From Thermodesulfatator autotrophicus (lineage in GTDB: Bacteria; Desulfobacterota; Thermodesulfobacteria; Thermodesulfobacteriales; Thermodesulfatatoraceae), in assembly GCF_001642325.1 (NCBI RefSeq), contig NZ_LSFI01000016.1, forward strand, positions 1-51,117: a stretch of 51,117 bases of DNA. The letters are read 5' to 3'. Below are positions 41,488 through 48,355 of the stretch, in pieces. Within the stretch, counting starts at the first letter, position 1, and each line of letters opens with the position of its first letter. The translations under genes and the position numbers were made by a program. The notes beneath the pieces are model-generated. The model worked only from the letters and a program-made list of their open reading frames with translations, made no database searches and was not told the origin of the DNA.

Positions 41488-43206
41488 ATGATTGTAACCG
41501 TAAAGCACTTTCAGATGCTAAAGCGGCTTGAGCAAGGCGGGCTTGAAAAGCTTGAAGAGCTTACCCCTGAGGACCTGGAAGTACTTTTACATTTAAGGCT
41601 GGCAGGCCTTATCACCGAAGAGGAAGAAAGTTTTGCCCTTACCAGAAGCGGACTCCTAATCCTTGAATCTTTGAGAACAGCCGAAGAGGCAAACAATCTA
41701 AACTTTTCAGACCTTTATGAGAACTATCGCCTGGTGGGCTCTCGTATAATTTCTATGCTTCAGATTGCAGAACGCGCTCAGGGACGCACGGACTTCAATC
41801 AAGAAATAAATAAAGAGCTTGAAGAAAGGGGTTTTGCCAGAGACGGACGTCTGCAACCCTGGGCTCAGGCCATTCTTGAGGCCTATCGTTCAGCCACCGT
41901 GGAATTTTTTGTAACCCCAGAGCTTGCCAGAAGTATTCTGGCCCTTCCTCTGGGCCCAGCGCGCAAAAATTTCCTTGAGCCCATCCCTGAAAAACACATT
42001 TTCCAGCTTGAGGCCCAGCGCCTTTTAACTTTTACTGTTCCAGAGGGAGAGTATTACGCCTTCACCGGGGTGGGAAGCCAGCTCTGGGCAGCCCTAAGAA
42101 CCGGGCTGGTGCCGGAAGTTTCCATCAGTGTATCCACCTTGCGGGACATTGTTGAAAATAAAAAGACAGAAACCCTTGAAACCCTTGGCGCTATTGACCC
42201 TCAGGGCAATCTTACTGTGCCAGGCAAACACCTTTTGATGGCTGCCAGGCTTTTCTTTGAACCTATCATCGTTAATCCTTCTATTGACCTGAGTGGCTGG
42301 AACATCTCGGTTTTGAGAGCTGTTAAGGCTTCTCCTGTAAAAACGCGCGAGGGTATAGAAGAGTTTCTGGCTGCTCAGGATACTCGTGATCCGTTTAAAG
42401 TAAAGCAAAGCCTTTACCGCCTGGAAGGTTTTCGCCTGATAGCCAGTGAGCCAGATGGGTCTTATTCCTTAACCCCTTACGGTGAAGAGCTTTTGGCCCT
42501 TGAAGACCTGGCTCCGGTTCACGCCCAGGCGGTGATGGCTATCACCGTTACCCGCACCGAGAACATGCCTCCAGATGACGGGTGGGTTAAGACGGCTGAA
42601 GAACAGGGAGTTGTTGGTAACGGTTTCCCCAGCCAGAAAGGAAGGCTTTTAGCTGAAATCGCTTCTAGCATTGACCGCTTACCTGTAGTTACCAGAGAAG
42701 AGATGCTCGTTATGCGGGGGATTCCCCTCTGGCGAGGGGTAAGCGAAGAAGAAATTTTAAACTTTTACCCCGAAGAAAAGCATCCGCAAGTCTTACACGG
42801 CCTGCGCAAACTCCTGGCTCAAGGATTGGTGGATCTCCTTCCTGGAGGGCTTTACGTATTAACGCCTGCGGGAGAAAAAATAAAGCAGGGACTTTCGGCC
42901 GTGCCAAACGGCGTGGATTTTCCGCTAACACCACAGGTGTGGTATGTGCTTCTGGCTTTAAGAGAGATAGGCCGTTTTTCACCCCAGGGCCGGAAAATCA
43001 GGGTCCGTAAAGAAGACTACGATAAGCTTGAAGAAAAAGTCAAAAATCTTGCACCAGAAATTATCGGCTCAGCTCTTGAAACCGCCCGACTTTGTCGTTA
43101 CATCTCTGGGTTAGATGTGTTAGAAACCGGGGTCAACCTGCTTGAAGGCCTTGACCTCTTGAAAAACCTTAAAACCAACTGGGAAGAGATAAGGATTTAC
43201 GCATGA
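41488..43206 (+). CDS. DUF505-like protein with repeated winged-helix segments
   Basis: A 572-residue protein. The sequence alternates short helix-turn-helix-like blocks with wing-like hairpins ending in LTRSGLLIL, FTGVGSQLW, VPGKHLLMAA, LTPYGEELLALE and LTPAGEKIKQG. It has no enzyme motif I can see. It resembles the DUF505 family of anaerobic archaea and bacteria; I give that with moderate certainty. GAGGAGG precedes the ATG. Its TGA overlaps the dUTPase ATG (ATGA), so the two are translationally coupled, which links it to nucleotide or DNA metabolism. Confidence 0.75.
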   Translation: MIVTVKHFQMLKRLEQGGLEKLEELTPEDLEVLLHLRLAGLITEEEESFALTRSGLLILESLRTAEEANNLNFSDLYENYRLVGSRIISMLQIAERAQGRTDFNQEINKELEERGFARDGRLQPWAQAILEAYRSATVEFFVTPELARSILALPLGPARKNFLEPIPEKHIFQLEAQRLLTFTVPEGEYYAFTGVGSQLWAALRTGLVPEVSISVSTLRDIVENKKTETLETLGAIDPQGNLTVPGKHLLMAARLFFEPIIVNPSIDLSGWNISVLRAVKASPVKTREGIEEFLAAQDTRDPFKVKQSLYRLEGFRLIASEPDGSYSLTPYGEELLALEDLAPVHAQAVMAITVTRTENMPPDDGWVKTAEEQGVVGNGFPSQKGRLLAEIASSIDRLPVVTREEMLVMRGIPLWRGVSEEEILNFYPEEKHPQVLHGLRKLLAQGLVDLLPGGLYVLTPAGEKIKQGLSAVPNGVDFPLTPQVWYVLLALREIGRFSPQGRKIRVRKEDYDKLEEKVKNLAPEIIGSALETARLCRYISGLDVLETGVNLLEGLDLLKNLKTNWEEIRIYA

Positions 43207-43649
43207 TAAAAGTCTGGCGTAAAGACCCGCGGGCGAGGCTCCCAGAGAAGGCCTCGCCCGGGGCCATCGGCTGGGATTTATTTGCCCTTGAAGACACAGA
43301 GATACTACCTAAAGAAGTCGCTTTTATTCGCACTGGCCTGGTTATTAAGGCCCCATCTCCTTACGGGATGTTCATTTTCCCAAGGTCTTCTCTCTTTCGT
43401 AAAAAAGGCCTTATTTTTCCTCACTCAGCCGGCATTATAGATTTTGATTACTGCGGTGAAGACGACGAGTTAAAGATTCTTGCCTTAAACTTGAAAGATG
43501 AAGCAGTTTCTGTCTCAGCAGGAGAGCGTATTGCCCAGCTTCTCTTCATGAAAGTTCTTACTGACGAAGAATTAGAAGAAGTGTCTGAAGTCCCCTGCCC
43601 TAAATCAAGGGGTGGCTTTGGTAGCACAGGAGGCTATGAGACCAAATGA
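43203..43649 (+). CDS. dut: dUTPase
   Basis: A 148-residue trimeric-type dUTP pyrophosphatase that hydrolyses dUTP to dUMP. The five motifs are SPGAIGWDLFA, PRSSL (60-64), AGIIDFDYCGE (77-86, with D80 and Y83), GERIAQLLF and RGGFGSTG (136-143). It overlaps DUF505 upstream and thyX downstream, both by 4 bases (ATGA). It makes the dUMP used by the next gene. Confidence 0.94.
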   Translation: MIKVWRKDPRARLPEKASPGAIGWDLFALEDTEILPKEVAFIRTGLVIKAPSPYGMFIFPRSSLFRKKGLIFPHSAGIIDFDYCGEDDELKILALNLKDEAVSVSAGERIAQLLFMKVLTDEELEEVSEVPCPKSRGGFGSTGGYETK

Positions 43650-44641
43650 TTAGCATTAAAGACCACCAGAGGCGTTTTTCAGAGGAAATCAGGCCCTTTT
43701 TTGATTCTCTTCTGGAAAAAGATAAGGCCCTTTTTCGCGATACCTTGTTTTTGAGTTTTTTAGGGGCGCGCATTTGTTACGCCTCAACCAGGCCTTTGAA
43801 TCTTTTTGCGGAAAAGCGTTTTCAGGAAAAAGAAGAATTGCTTGCGTTTTTAGGAAGGCTTAAGCGTTCTGGCCACGCCAGTGTTTTTGCCCACTCTCCT
43901 CTCGTGGCTCAGGAAGACTTACCTGCTGAAAAAATAGCCCGTCTTTCCCAGGTGCTTTTTAAGGCCTGGTGGTCTGAAAGTGGTTCAGTCTGCTTAAACT
44001 TGCGCCACTTTGCCGAGGTCTATGAAGAAAAAGAATTCATGGAAATCCTTGAGGCCTCATACGAAGAAAGCCATAAGTGGCAGGATTTTCAGGTTTTTGA
44101 AATAGTTTATCCTGAAGGAAAAGCTGAAATTAGTAGAAAAATAATCCTTGGCGAACTTATTTCTCAAACTTTTAGTGAGCCTTACGGTATAGAAGCGAGC
44201 CCTCAGGTATTTGTTATAGATGTAGCGCCAGAAGAGACAATGCCTTTTGGCTGGCTGGCGGTGGTGGCTGAAGGGTTTAGCCGGCTTTTTTCACACCAGT
44301 TTGTGCGCCACACCTGGCTTAACTTTAACCAGCGTTCACACCGCTATACCCAGGTTGACCAGTTCGTATTCCCGCCCTCTTTTGACGACAAGGCCCGTGC
44401 CATTTATACCAGGCAAATTGAAGAAGGTTTAAGCGCCTACCAGGAAATCGTTAAGCAAGGAATTAAAAAAGAAGACGCCCGTTTTGTAACCCCGCAGGGT
44501 TCGTCCACCACTATTTTAGCAACGGGGCCTTATTTCGTCTGGGAAGATTTTATAAGCAAGCGTAATCACCCCAAGGCCCAGTGGGAAATCAGAAGGCTTG
44601 CAGAGGGTTTAGCCTCTGTCCTCAGGGAGCTTAAGGCGTAG
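43646..44641 (+). CDS. thyX: Divergent ThyX-family flavin-dependent thymidylate synthase
   Basis: A 331-residue ThyX relative, about 100 residues longer than most. The ThyX signature RHR-X7-S reads RHT-WLNFNQR-S (221-231): the third Arg is Thr. SHRYT, EDARFVTPQ and KAQWEIRRLAEGL match the rest of the family. Residue N226 sits where a Ser is common and Q229 where Glu is common. ATGA overlap with dut argues that it makes dTMP from dUMP. The N-terminal 75 residues include LGARICYAS, typical of ThyX, plus extra sequence. Its last 33 bases overlap convergent mobB. Confidence 0.85.
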   Translation: MISIKDHQRRFSEEIRPFFDSLLEKDKALFRDTLFLSFLGARICYASTRPLNLFAEKRFQEKEELLAFLGRLKRSGHASVFAHSPLVAQEDLPAEKIARLSQVLFKAWWSESGSVCLNLRHFAEVYEEKEFMEILEASYEESHKWQDFQVFEIVYPEGKAEISRKIILGELISQTFSEPYGIEASPQVFVIDVAPEETMPFGWLAVVAEGFSRLFSHQFVRHTWLNFNQRSHRYTQVDQFVFPPSFDDKARAIYTRQIEEGLSAYQEIVKQGIKKEDARFVTPQGSSTTILATGPYFVWEDFISKRNHPKAQWEIRRLAEGLASVLRELKA

Positions 44642-45268
44642 CTCTATAACTTTGGGGTTTTTTATCCCTCGCAGGCTCCTGAGAAAGCCTCTTATGGTTT
44701 CGCTTAAGGCCTTGGCCACAAAGCGGGTAAGCCCAACCGGTTTTCCATCTACCAGCAGGATATTGTTTTCTTTTCTGGGTTTAATGGAAAGAATAAATTC
44801 GGCTATTTTTTCAGGGTTATCAGGTAAGGCCCTGTAAGGGCTTTTATTATCACCTACCACCGCAATAAGCCCTGGAATATTTTCCTGATAAAGTGGTGGT
44901 TCAGAGAGGTCTTTTCTTACCACTTCTATTTTGGGAAGGCTTCTTATGCTTTTAAAGCCTTCGCAAATAACGATGTCTTCTTCAGGGAAAAACCTCTTGA
45001 CGAAATACCAGAAGCTAAAGTCGTCTTTTTCAGGCACATGGAAACGCAAAAAGCCTTCTTTTTGCCCCCAGAAGGCAACTTTTTCTATGCCTTCTCGCCA
45101 GAAAAGGCCTGTGTCTTTGCGACTTTCTTCAAGGCGTGGCCCTGCTTCTTTGGAAGATTTAATGGCCCCTACTTTAAGGCCTCTGGCTTTTAAGGTAGCT
45201 GCCACCTGGGCGGCCAGAGTGGTTTTTCCGCTGTTGTGCCTGCCAATAAAAGAAATAGCAAATGGCAT
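44609..45268 (-). CDS. mobB: MobB-like molybdopterin-guanine dinucleotide accessory GTPase
   Basis: A 219-residue P-loop protein. Walker A is GRHNSGKTT (8-16). VGAIKSSKEAGPRLEESRKDT replaces the usual KHxxHxxxxDxxGKDS-like stretch (written here in pieces: VGAIKSSKEAG, PRLEESRKDT). EDIVICEGFKSI and IPGLIAVVGD follow. The C-terminal 50 residues (LLVDGKPVGLTRFVAKAL) match the extension found in MobB of anaerobes. No molybdenum-cofactor gene is next to it. Its start overlaps the end of the UPF0173 gene by one base. Confidence 0.85.
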   Translation of the reverse strand: MPFAISFIGRHNSGKTTLAAQVAATLKARGLKVGAIKSSKEAGPRLEESRKDTGLFWREGIEKVAFWGQKEGFLRFHVPEKDDFSFWYFVKRFFPEEDIVICEGFKSIRSLPKIEVVRKDLSEPPLYQENIPGLIAVVGDNKSPYRALPDNPEKIAEFILSIKPRKENNILLVDGKPVGLTRFVAKALSETIRGFLRSLRGIKNPKVIELRLKLPEDRG

Positions 45269-45963
45269 TAGAGTTCTACCGTTTCTCCAGGCTCAAGGAC
45301 TTTTAGCGAGACCTCTGGGGCAAACTCCGCCAGGTGTTTTTTAAATTCCTCAGGTGTGCCGGTGAGCAAAGGGAAAGTGCCAAAGTGCATGGGGATAACT
45401 ATTTTGGGTTTTAGAAGTTTACAGGCTTTAGCGGCTTCTCGTGGCCCCATAACATAATGGTCACCGATGGGGAGAAAGGCTACTTCTGGCTGATAGAGCT
45501 CGCCGATGAGTTTCATATCGTAAAAAAGGCCAGTGTCTCCAGCGTGATAGAAAGTGCGGCCGTTTTCAAGGCGAACCACAAAACCAGCGGCGTCTCCTCC
45601 GTAAATTATTTCTTCGTTTTGCTGAATGGAAGAGCTGTGCATGGCCTGCACCATGGTGATAGTAACACCTTTAGTGCGATATGAGCCGCCAATGTTCATA
45701 CCAGTTACATTGGGGACACCGTGAGAGAGGAGGTATTGTTGAATTTCGTGGATAGCAATAACTTCTGTGGCAGCAGAACGGGCTAATTCTAACACATTAC
45801 CCAGGTGGTCCCCGTGGGCATGAGTTATTAGAATGAGGTCATAAGGCCCACGGTCACAATTTTTAGGGCTTTTCGGATTATCAAGCCAGGGGTCAATGAG
45901 GATGCGAACTCCTTCAAGGCTAATTATTTTAAAAGTGGCATGGCCTAAAAAAGTTACTTGCAT
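45268..45963 (-). CDS. UPF0173 metal-dependent hydrolase
   Basis: A 231-residue MBL-fold protein of the UPF0173 type. MQVTFLGHATFKI, IDPWLDNP, ITHAHGDHLG (HxHxDH), GGSYRTKGVTITMVQAMHSS (split GGSYRTKG, VTITMVQAMHSS), YHAGDTGLFYDM and VIPMHFGTFPLLTG are characteristic. Substrate unknown. It precedes mobB on the same strand. Confidence 0.93.
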   Translation of the reverse strand: MQVTFLGHATFKIISLEGVRILIDPWLDNPKSPKNCDRGPYDLILITHAHGDHLGNVLELARSAATEVIAIHEIQQYLLSHGVPNVTGMNIGGSYRTKGVTITMVQAMHSSSIQQNEEIIYGGDAAGFVVRLENGRTFYHAGDTGLFYDMKLIGELYQPEVAFLPIGDHYVMGPREAAKACKLLKPKIVIPMHFGTFPLLTGTPEEFKKHLAEFAPEVSLKVLEPGETVEL

Positions 45964-46007
45964 AACTTTTCTCCTGGGCTTTTTAAATTAAATAGAGACC
46001 CTTGTAT

Positions 46008-46091
46008 GAGACTGCTTCGTCGGCCTTTTGGCCTTCTCGCAGTGACAAAATGAACTTGTCATTGCGAGCCACAAAGTGGCGAAGCAATCTC
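46008..46091. repeat. Complete REP-like inverted element
   Basis: The clearest copy of the dispersed repeat. The left arm is GACTGCTTCG...TTCTCGCAGTGAC and the right arm is GTCATTGCGAGCC...GGCGAAGCAATCTC. Each arm also has an inner palindrome (GGCC-TTTT-GGCC, CCAC-AAAG-TGG). It lies between the divergent UPF0173 and GNAT genes. Confidence 0.85.
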
Positions 46092-46180
46092 TTCCCTTAA
46101 AGTATAAGGAACTAATGTTTAGATTTTATTTTACAAAAGTCTCTAAATAATTTTTAAGGGAAGCTTTTACAAACGTCAAT

Positions 46181-46651
46181 ATGAAACTTAGAAAAGGAAA
46201 AAGCAAAGATAAGGCCTTTATTACACAGGCTGCTTATGAATTTCAAAAATTTGGTCCGTATCACGAAATAATCCCCCGCTGGTTTGATGACCCCTGGATA
46301 CAGACTTTTATATTGGAGTTAGAAAGGCCTGTAGGTTTTATTATGCTTGGACCTATGTTTACTTCCTTTTGGCAGCCAACCATTGATGTGACTGCTATTT
46401 ATGTTGTACCTGAATACCGAAAAAAGGGACTGGGAACTTTTTTGCTTAAAGCGGCGGAAAAGTTTTCCCGAAAAGAAGGTTATCGTTATTTGCGGGCTCA
46501 CGTTGGCTTTGAAAATAAAAAAGCCCTGGCCCTCTTTAAAAAGGCAGATTTTGTTATTAAAAAGAAGATTGACAATTATTATCCGTCAGGTCTCGGAGCC
46601 TATGAACTACGCAAAGACCTGAGGAGGAAAGAGGAAGGCAATGAAACCTAA
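46181..46651 (+). CDS. GNAT-family N-acetyltransferase
   Basis: A 156-residue acetyltransferase. The acetyl-CoA site is VVPEYRKKGLGTFLLKAAE, with preceding beta strand PTIDVTAIYV and following YLRAHVGFENKKALALFKKADF. Acceptor substrate unknown. No good ribosome binding site precedes the ATG. It overlaps the Sm-like gene by 11 bases. Confidence 0.87.
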   Translation: MKLRKGKSKDKAFITQAAYEFQKFGPYHEIIPRWFDDPWIQTFILELERPVGFIMLGPMFTSFWQPTIDVTAIYVVPEYRKKGLGTFLLKAAEKFSRKEGYRYLRAHVGFENKKALALFKKADFVIKKKIDNYYPSGLGAYELRKDLRRKEEGNET

Positions 46652-46949
46652 AAAGATTATCTTAAAAAAGCCGGCTGAAAAGAAAAAGTCGGACAACCAA
46701 TCCCAAAAAAATTACTTTGAGAGCTTAAAAGGCCAAAAAGTGGTGGTGCAAACCAGGGCAGGTACTCGCTACGAAGGCCTTTTTGAATCTTATAAAGACG
46801 GTTTTTTCTGGCTTAAAGAAGCCGTTATTATAGGCAATAAATTTAAAGTAGAGACCGATTTGGTGGCGGTAGATAGGGGGCAGACTGCCCATCTTCACTT
46901 GTTTCCAAAATCAATTGAAAAACTTTCTGAGGGAACAGAAACAGAATAG
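46641..46949 (+). CDS. Sm/LSm-like small protein (Hfq-related fold?)
   Basis: A 102-residue protein. A basic N-terminal tail (MKPKKIILKKPAEKKK) precedes a compact strand-rich core: YFESLKGQKVVVQTRAGTRYEGLFESY, FFWLKEAVIIGNKFKVETDLVAV (each an Sm1-like and Sm2-like block), then an acidic tail. The LKGQKVVVxTRAGxxYEGxFES part closely follows Sm1 of LSm proteins, but the Hfq KH motif is missing. It may bind RNA. AGGAGG with a second AGG run precedes the ATG. Coupled to the GNAT gene. Confidence 0.6.
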   Translation: MKPKKIILKKPAEKKKSDNQSQKNYFESLKGQKVVVQTRAGTRYEGLFESYKDGFFWLKEAVIIGNKFKVETDLVAVDRGQTAHLHLFPKSIEKLSEGTETE

Positions 46950-47060
46950 AGACTTTTGCCAAATAGCAGAGATTGATAAGAAAGCCGGTCTTAATTTTTC
47001 GAATGGAAATAGAAGCAGAACTTTGAACGGGGCTTTAATGGGCTCCTTTAACGGCCAAGC

Positions 47061-47088
47061 TTGACAGTAAAATTGTGCCCTTTATTAT
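47061..47088 (+). promoter_or_regulatory. Promoter of tRNA-Pro
   Basis: TTGACA (47061-47066) and TATTAT (47083-47088) are 16 bases apart. Transcription would start about 5 bases before the tRNA. Confidence 0.75.
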
Positions 47089-47099
47089 TAACCTAGAAT

Positions 47100-47176
47100 C
47101 GGGACGTGGCTCAGCCTGGTAGAGCACTGGGTTCGGGACTCAGGGGTCGCAGGTTCAAATCCTGCCGTCCCGACCA
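47100..47176 (+). tRNA. tRNA-Pro (CGG)
   Basis: A 77-base cloverleaf with encoded CCA. The acceptor stem is CGGGACG/CGTCCCG, the D stem is GCTC/GAGC, the anticodon loop is TTCGGGA with anticodon CGG followed by G37, and the T arm is GCAGG-TTCAAAT-CCTGC. It reads CCG codons. Confidence 0.97.
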
Positions 47177-47504
47177 TCTTTTCTTTTCCTGCCAGTTTTT
47201 ATCTTTAAAACTTCTTTTTAAAAAGCCGAAATAACACTTAGAACCATTTTATTGGGCTGCTTTGTCACATTCGTTACTTTACAAACTTTACGGGAATACT
47301 GGAGAAAAGAGAAGCCTAAAAAGTGGCTATTTCCGATTGATAGCCTTTTCCAAGGAGGTGGGACAAAAGTGTAAAAGAGATAATATATGCACTGGTCGTC
47401 CAGTGTAGGTATATACGAACGGTTCGCATATTTTCCAAAATTGCTGGCATATCCGAACACTTCGGATATAAACGAGTTAGGCGACATTCCCAAGGGGAGA
47501 TAAA
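47177..47504. other. Structured gene-free stretch with hairpins and an attC-like end
   Basis: No gene is seen. From 47389 there is a series of hairpins: CACTGG-tcgt-CCAGTG (47389-47404) and a perfect 9-bp ATATCCGAA-cac-TTCGGATAT (47449-47469). AAACGAGTTAGGCGAC (to 47485) then resembles the R' end of an integron attC site (GTTRRRY). No matching R'' box (RYYYAAC) is visible upstream, so a complete attC is not shown. Confidence 0.45.
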
Positions 47505-48041
47505 ATGTCAAATGTCCAAGAACCGGATATAGAGCAAGGTTCCAAACCTGAAGAAACATTTCATAAAGCTGTTATTAAAGCAGTTGAGAATCTACTGGAG
47601 CAAAAGAAAGTTTCTGGCTCATTGGTTAATTACTTCATATTGCAAGATTTTGGGTTAGATATTGCAGTTTTTATGAAATGGTCAAATAATCGCTTTACAG
47701 TACGATTTTTCGAGCTCAAAGCTTTTATAGGATCACGCCAAGGTGGAGTTGGTTTTGGTAATCAACAAGGTAAAGGGTCTCAAGTAGATATACTTCTGCT
47801 TGAAAATTCACAACTCAATTTAGCCAATCAGTTTATTCGATGGTTGCTTGTAGATGGTACTAAACCTAAGGGGTCTAGTAGATTCATCATCTTTGATAAT
47901 ATTCAAGCAAAGAATGCTGCAATGGGTGGAGTAAGAAGAGGAAAGCAAAATAACTTCCGAATTAACACCCTGGTAAATAACGCTACAACTTGGGATAACT
48001 TCCTAAAAGAATTAGAAGACTTCCTTACATCACAGGGATGA
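47505..48041 (+). CDS. PD-(D/E)XK nuclease-like protein in a possible gene cassette
   Basis: A 178-residue protein. FGLDIAVFMKW...FFELKAF (D52 and E70-x-K72) fits the D-x(n)-ExK core of PD-(D/E)XK nucleases, followed by QGKGSQVDILLLEN. I do not recognise a family, and nuclease activity is a guess. GGGGAG precedes the ATG. The gene is framed by GTTAGGCGAC (47476-47485) and its exact reverse complement GTCGCCTAAC (48055-48064), as integron cassettes are. Codon use is more AT-rich than the neighbours, which fits transfer. Confidence 0.55.
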   Translation: MSNVQEPDIEQGSKPEETFHKAVIKAVENLLEQKKVSGSLVNYFILQDFGLDIAVFMKWSNNRFTVRFFELKAFIGSRQGGVGFGNQQGKGSQVDILLLENSQLNLANQFIRWLLVDGTKPKGSSRFIIFDNIQAKNAAMGGVRRGKQNNFRINTLVNNATTWDNFLKELEDFLTSQG

Positions 48042-48054
48042 TTTATATGAGAAC

Positions 48055-48170
48055 GTCGCCTAACAGCAGACATACGGCTACGATTTGCTTCGCTCAAATT
48101 CGACAAAGCCGAACTTCGTTTATCCCCAAAACGTTGTCCGAAATTGCGGGCGATGGGCTTAAGGAAGAAT
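48055..48170 (+). other. attC-like recombination site (candidate)
   Basis: GCCTAAC (48058-48064, RYYYAAC) begins 17 bases after the nuclease-like gene. It is followed by nested inverted repeats (CGGCT...AGCCG and ATTTG-cttcgct-CAAAT) and AACTTCG...AAAACGTTGTCCG. The order is that of an attC site, and the GCCGAACTTCG...AAACG block recalls TCCGAACACTTCGG...AAACG before the gene. The expected closing GTTRRRY is imperfect (GTTGTCC). No integrase is present. Confidence 0.4.
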
Positions 48171-48221
48171 ATGCATGAATACGAAAATAACCCGACAGGG
48201 GCACTTCATATAGCCTGATCC

Positions 48222-48275
48222 TCTTCGTAAGAATTGCTTCGCCACAGCGGTAACCAAGTCACCTCACAATAACGT
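48222..48275. repeat. Partial REP-like sequence
   Basis: GAATTGCTTCGCCAC, GTCACC and CACAATAACG resemble one arm of the element at 46008-46091. It lies between the attC-like site and the duplicated orphan gene. Confidence 0.45.
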
Positions 48276-48305
48276 TTTTAATGTAAAGACTTACTGGACA
48301 GGCCC

Positions 48306-48348
48306 CCTCCTTGTACCTATCTTCAAAAATGAAAATAGAACAAGGAGG
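48306..48348 (+). promoter_or_regulatory. Hairpin sequestering the ribosome binding site of the duplicated orphan
   Basis: CCTCCTTGT (48306-48314) pairs perfectly with ACAAGGAGG (48340-48348), which contains the ribosome binding site of the gene at 48356. Inside, TATCTTC (48318-48324) pairs with GAAAATA (48331-48337) except for one C-A mismatch, leaving loop AAAAAT. No T tract follows. This is a candidate translation-control hairpin. Confidence 0.6.
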
Positions 48349-48355
48349 TGGGAAT

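Noticed and set aside
47218-47559. Leftward 113-codon frame beside tRNA-Pro
   Set aside because: It crosses several hairpins and the start of the opposite gene and has no start signal.
47100-48300. Phage or integrative element inserted at tRNA-Pro
   Set aside because: No integrase, no direct repeat of the tRNA 3' end and no phage genes are visible downstream.
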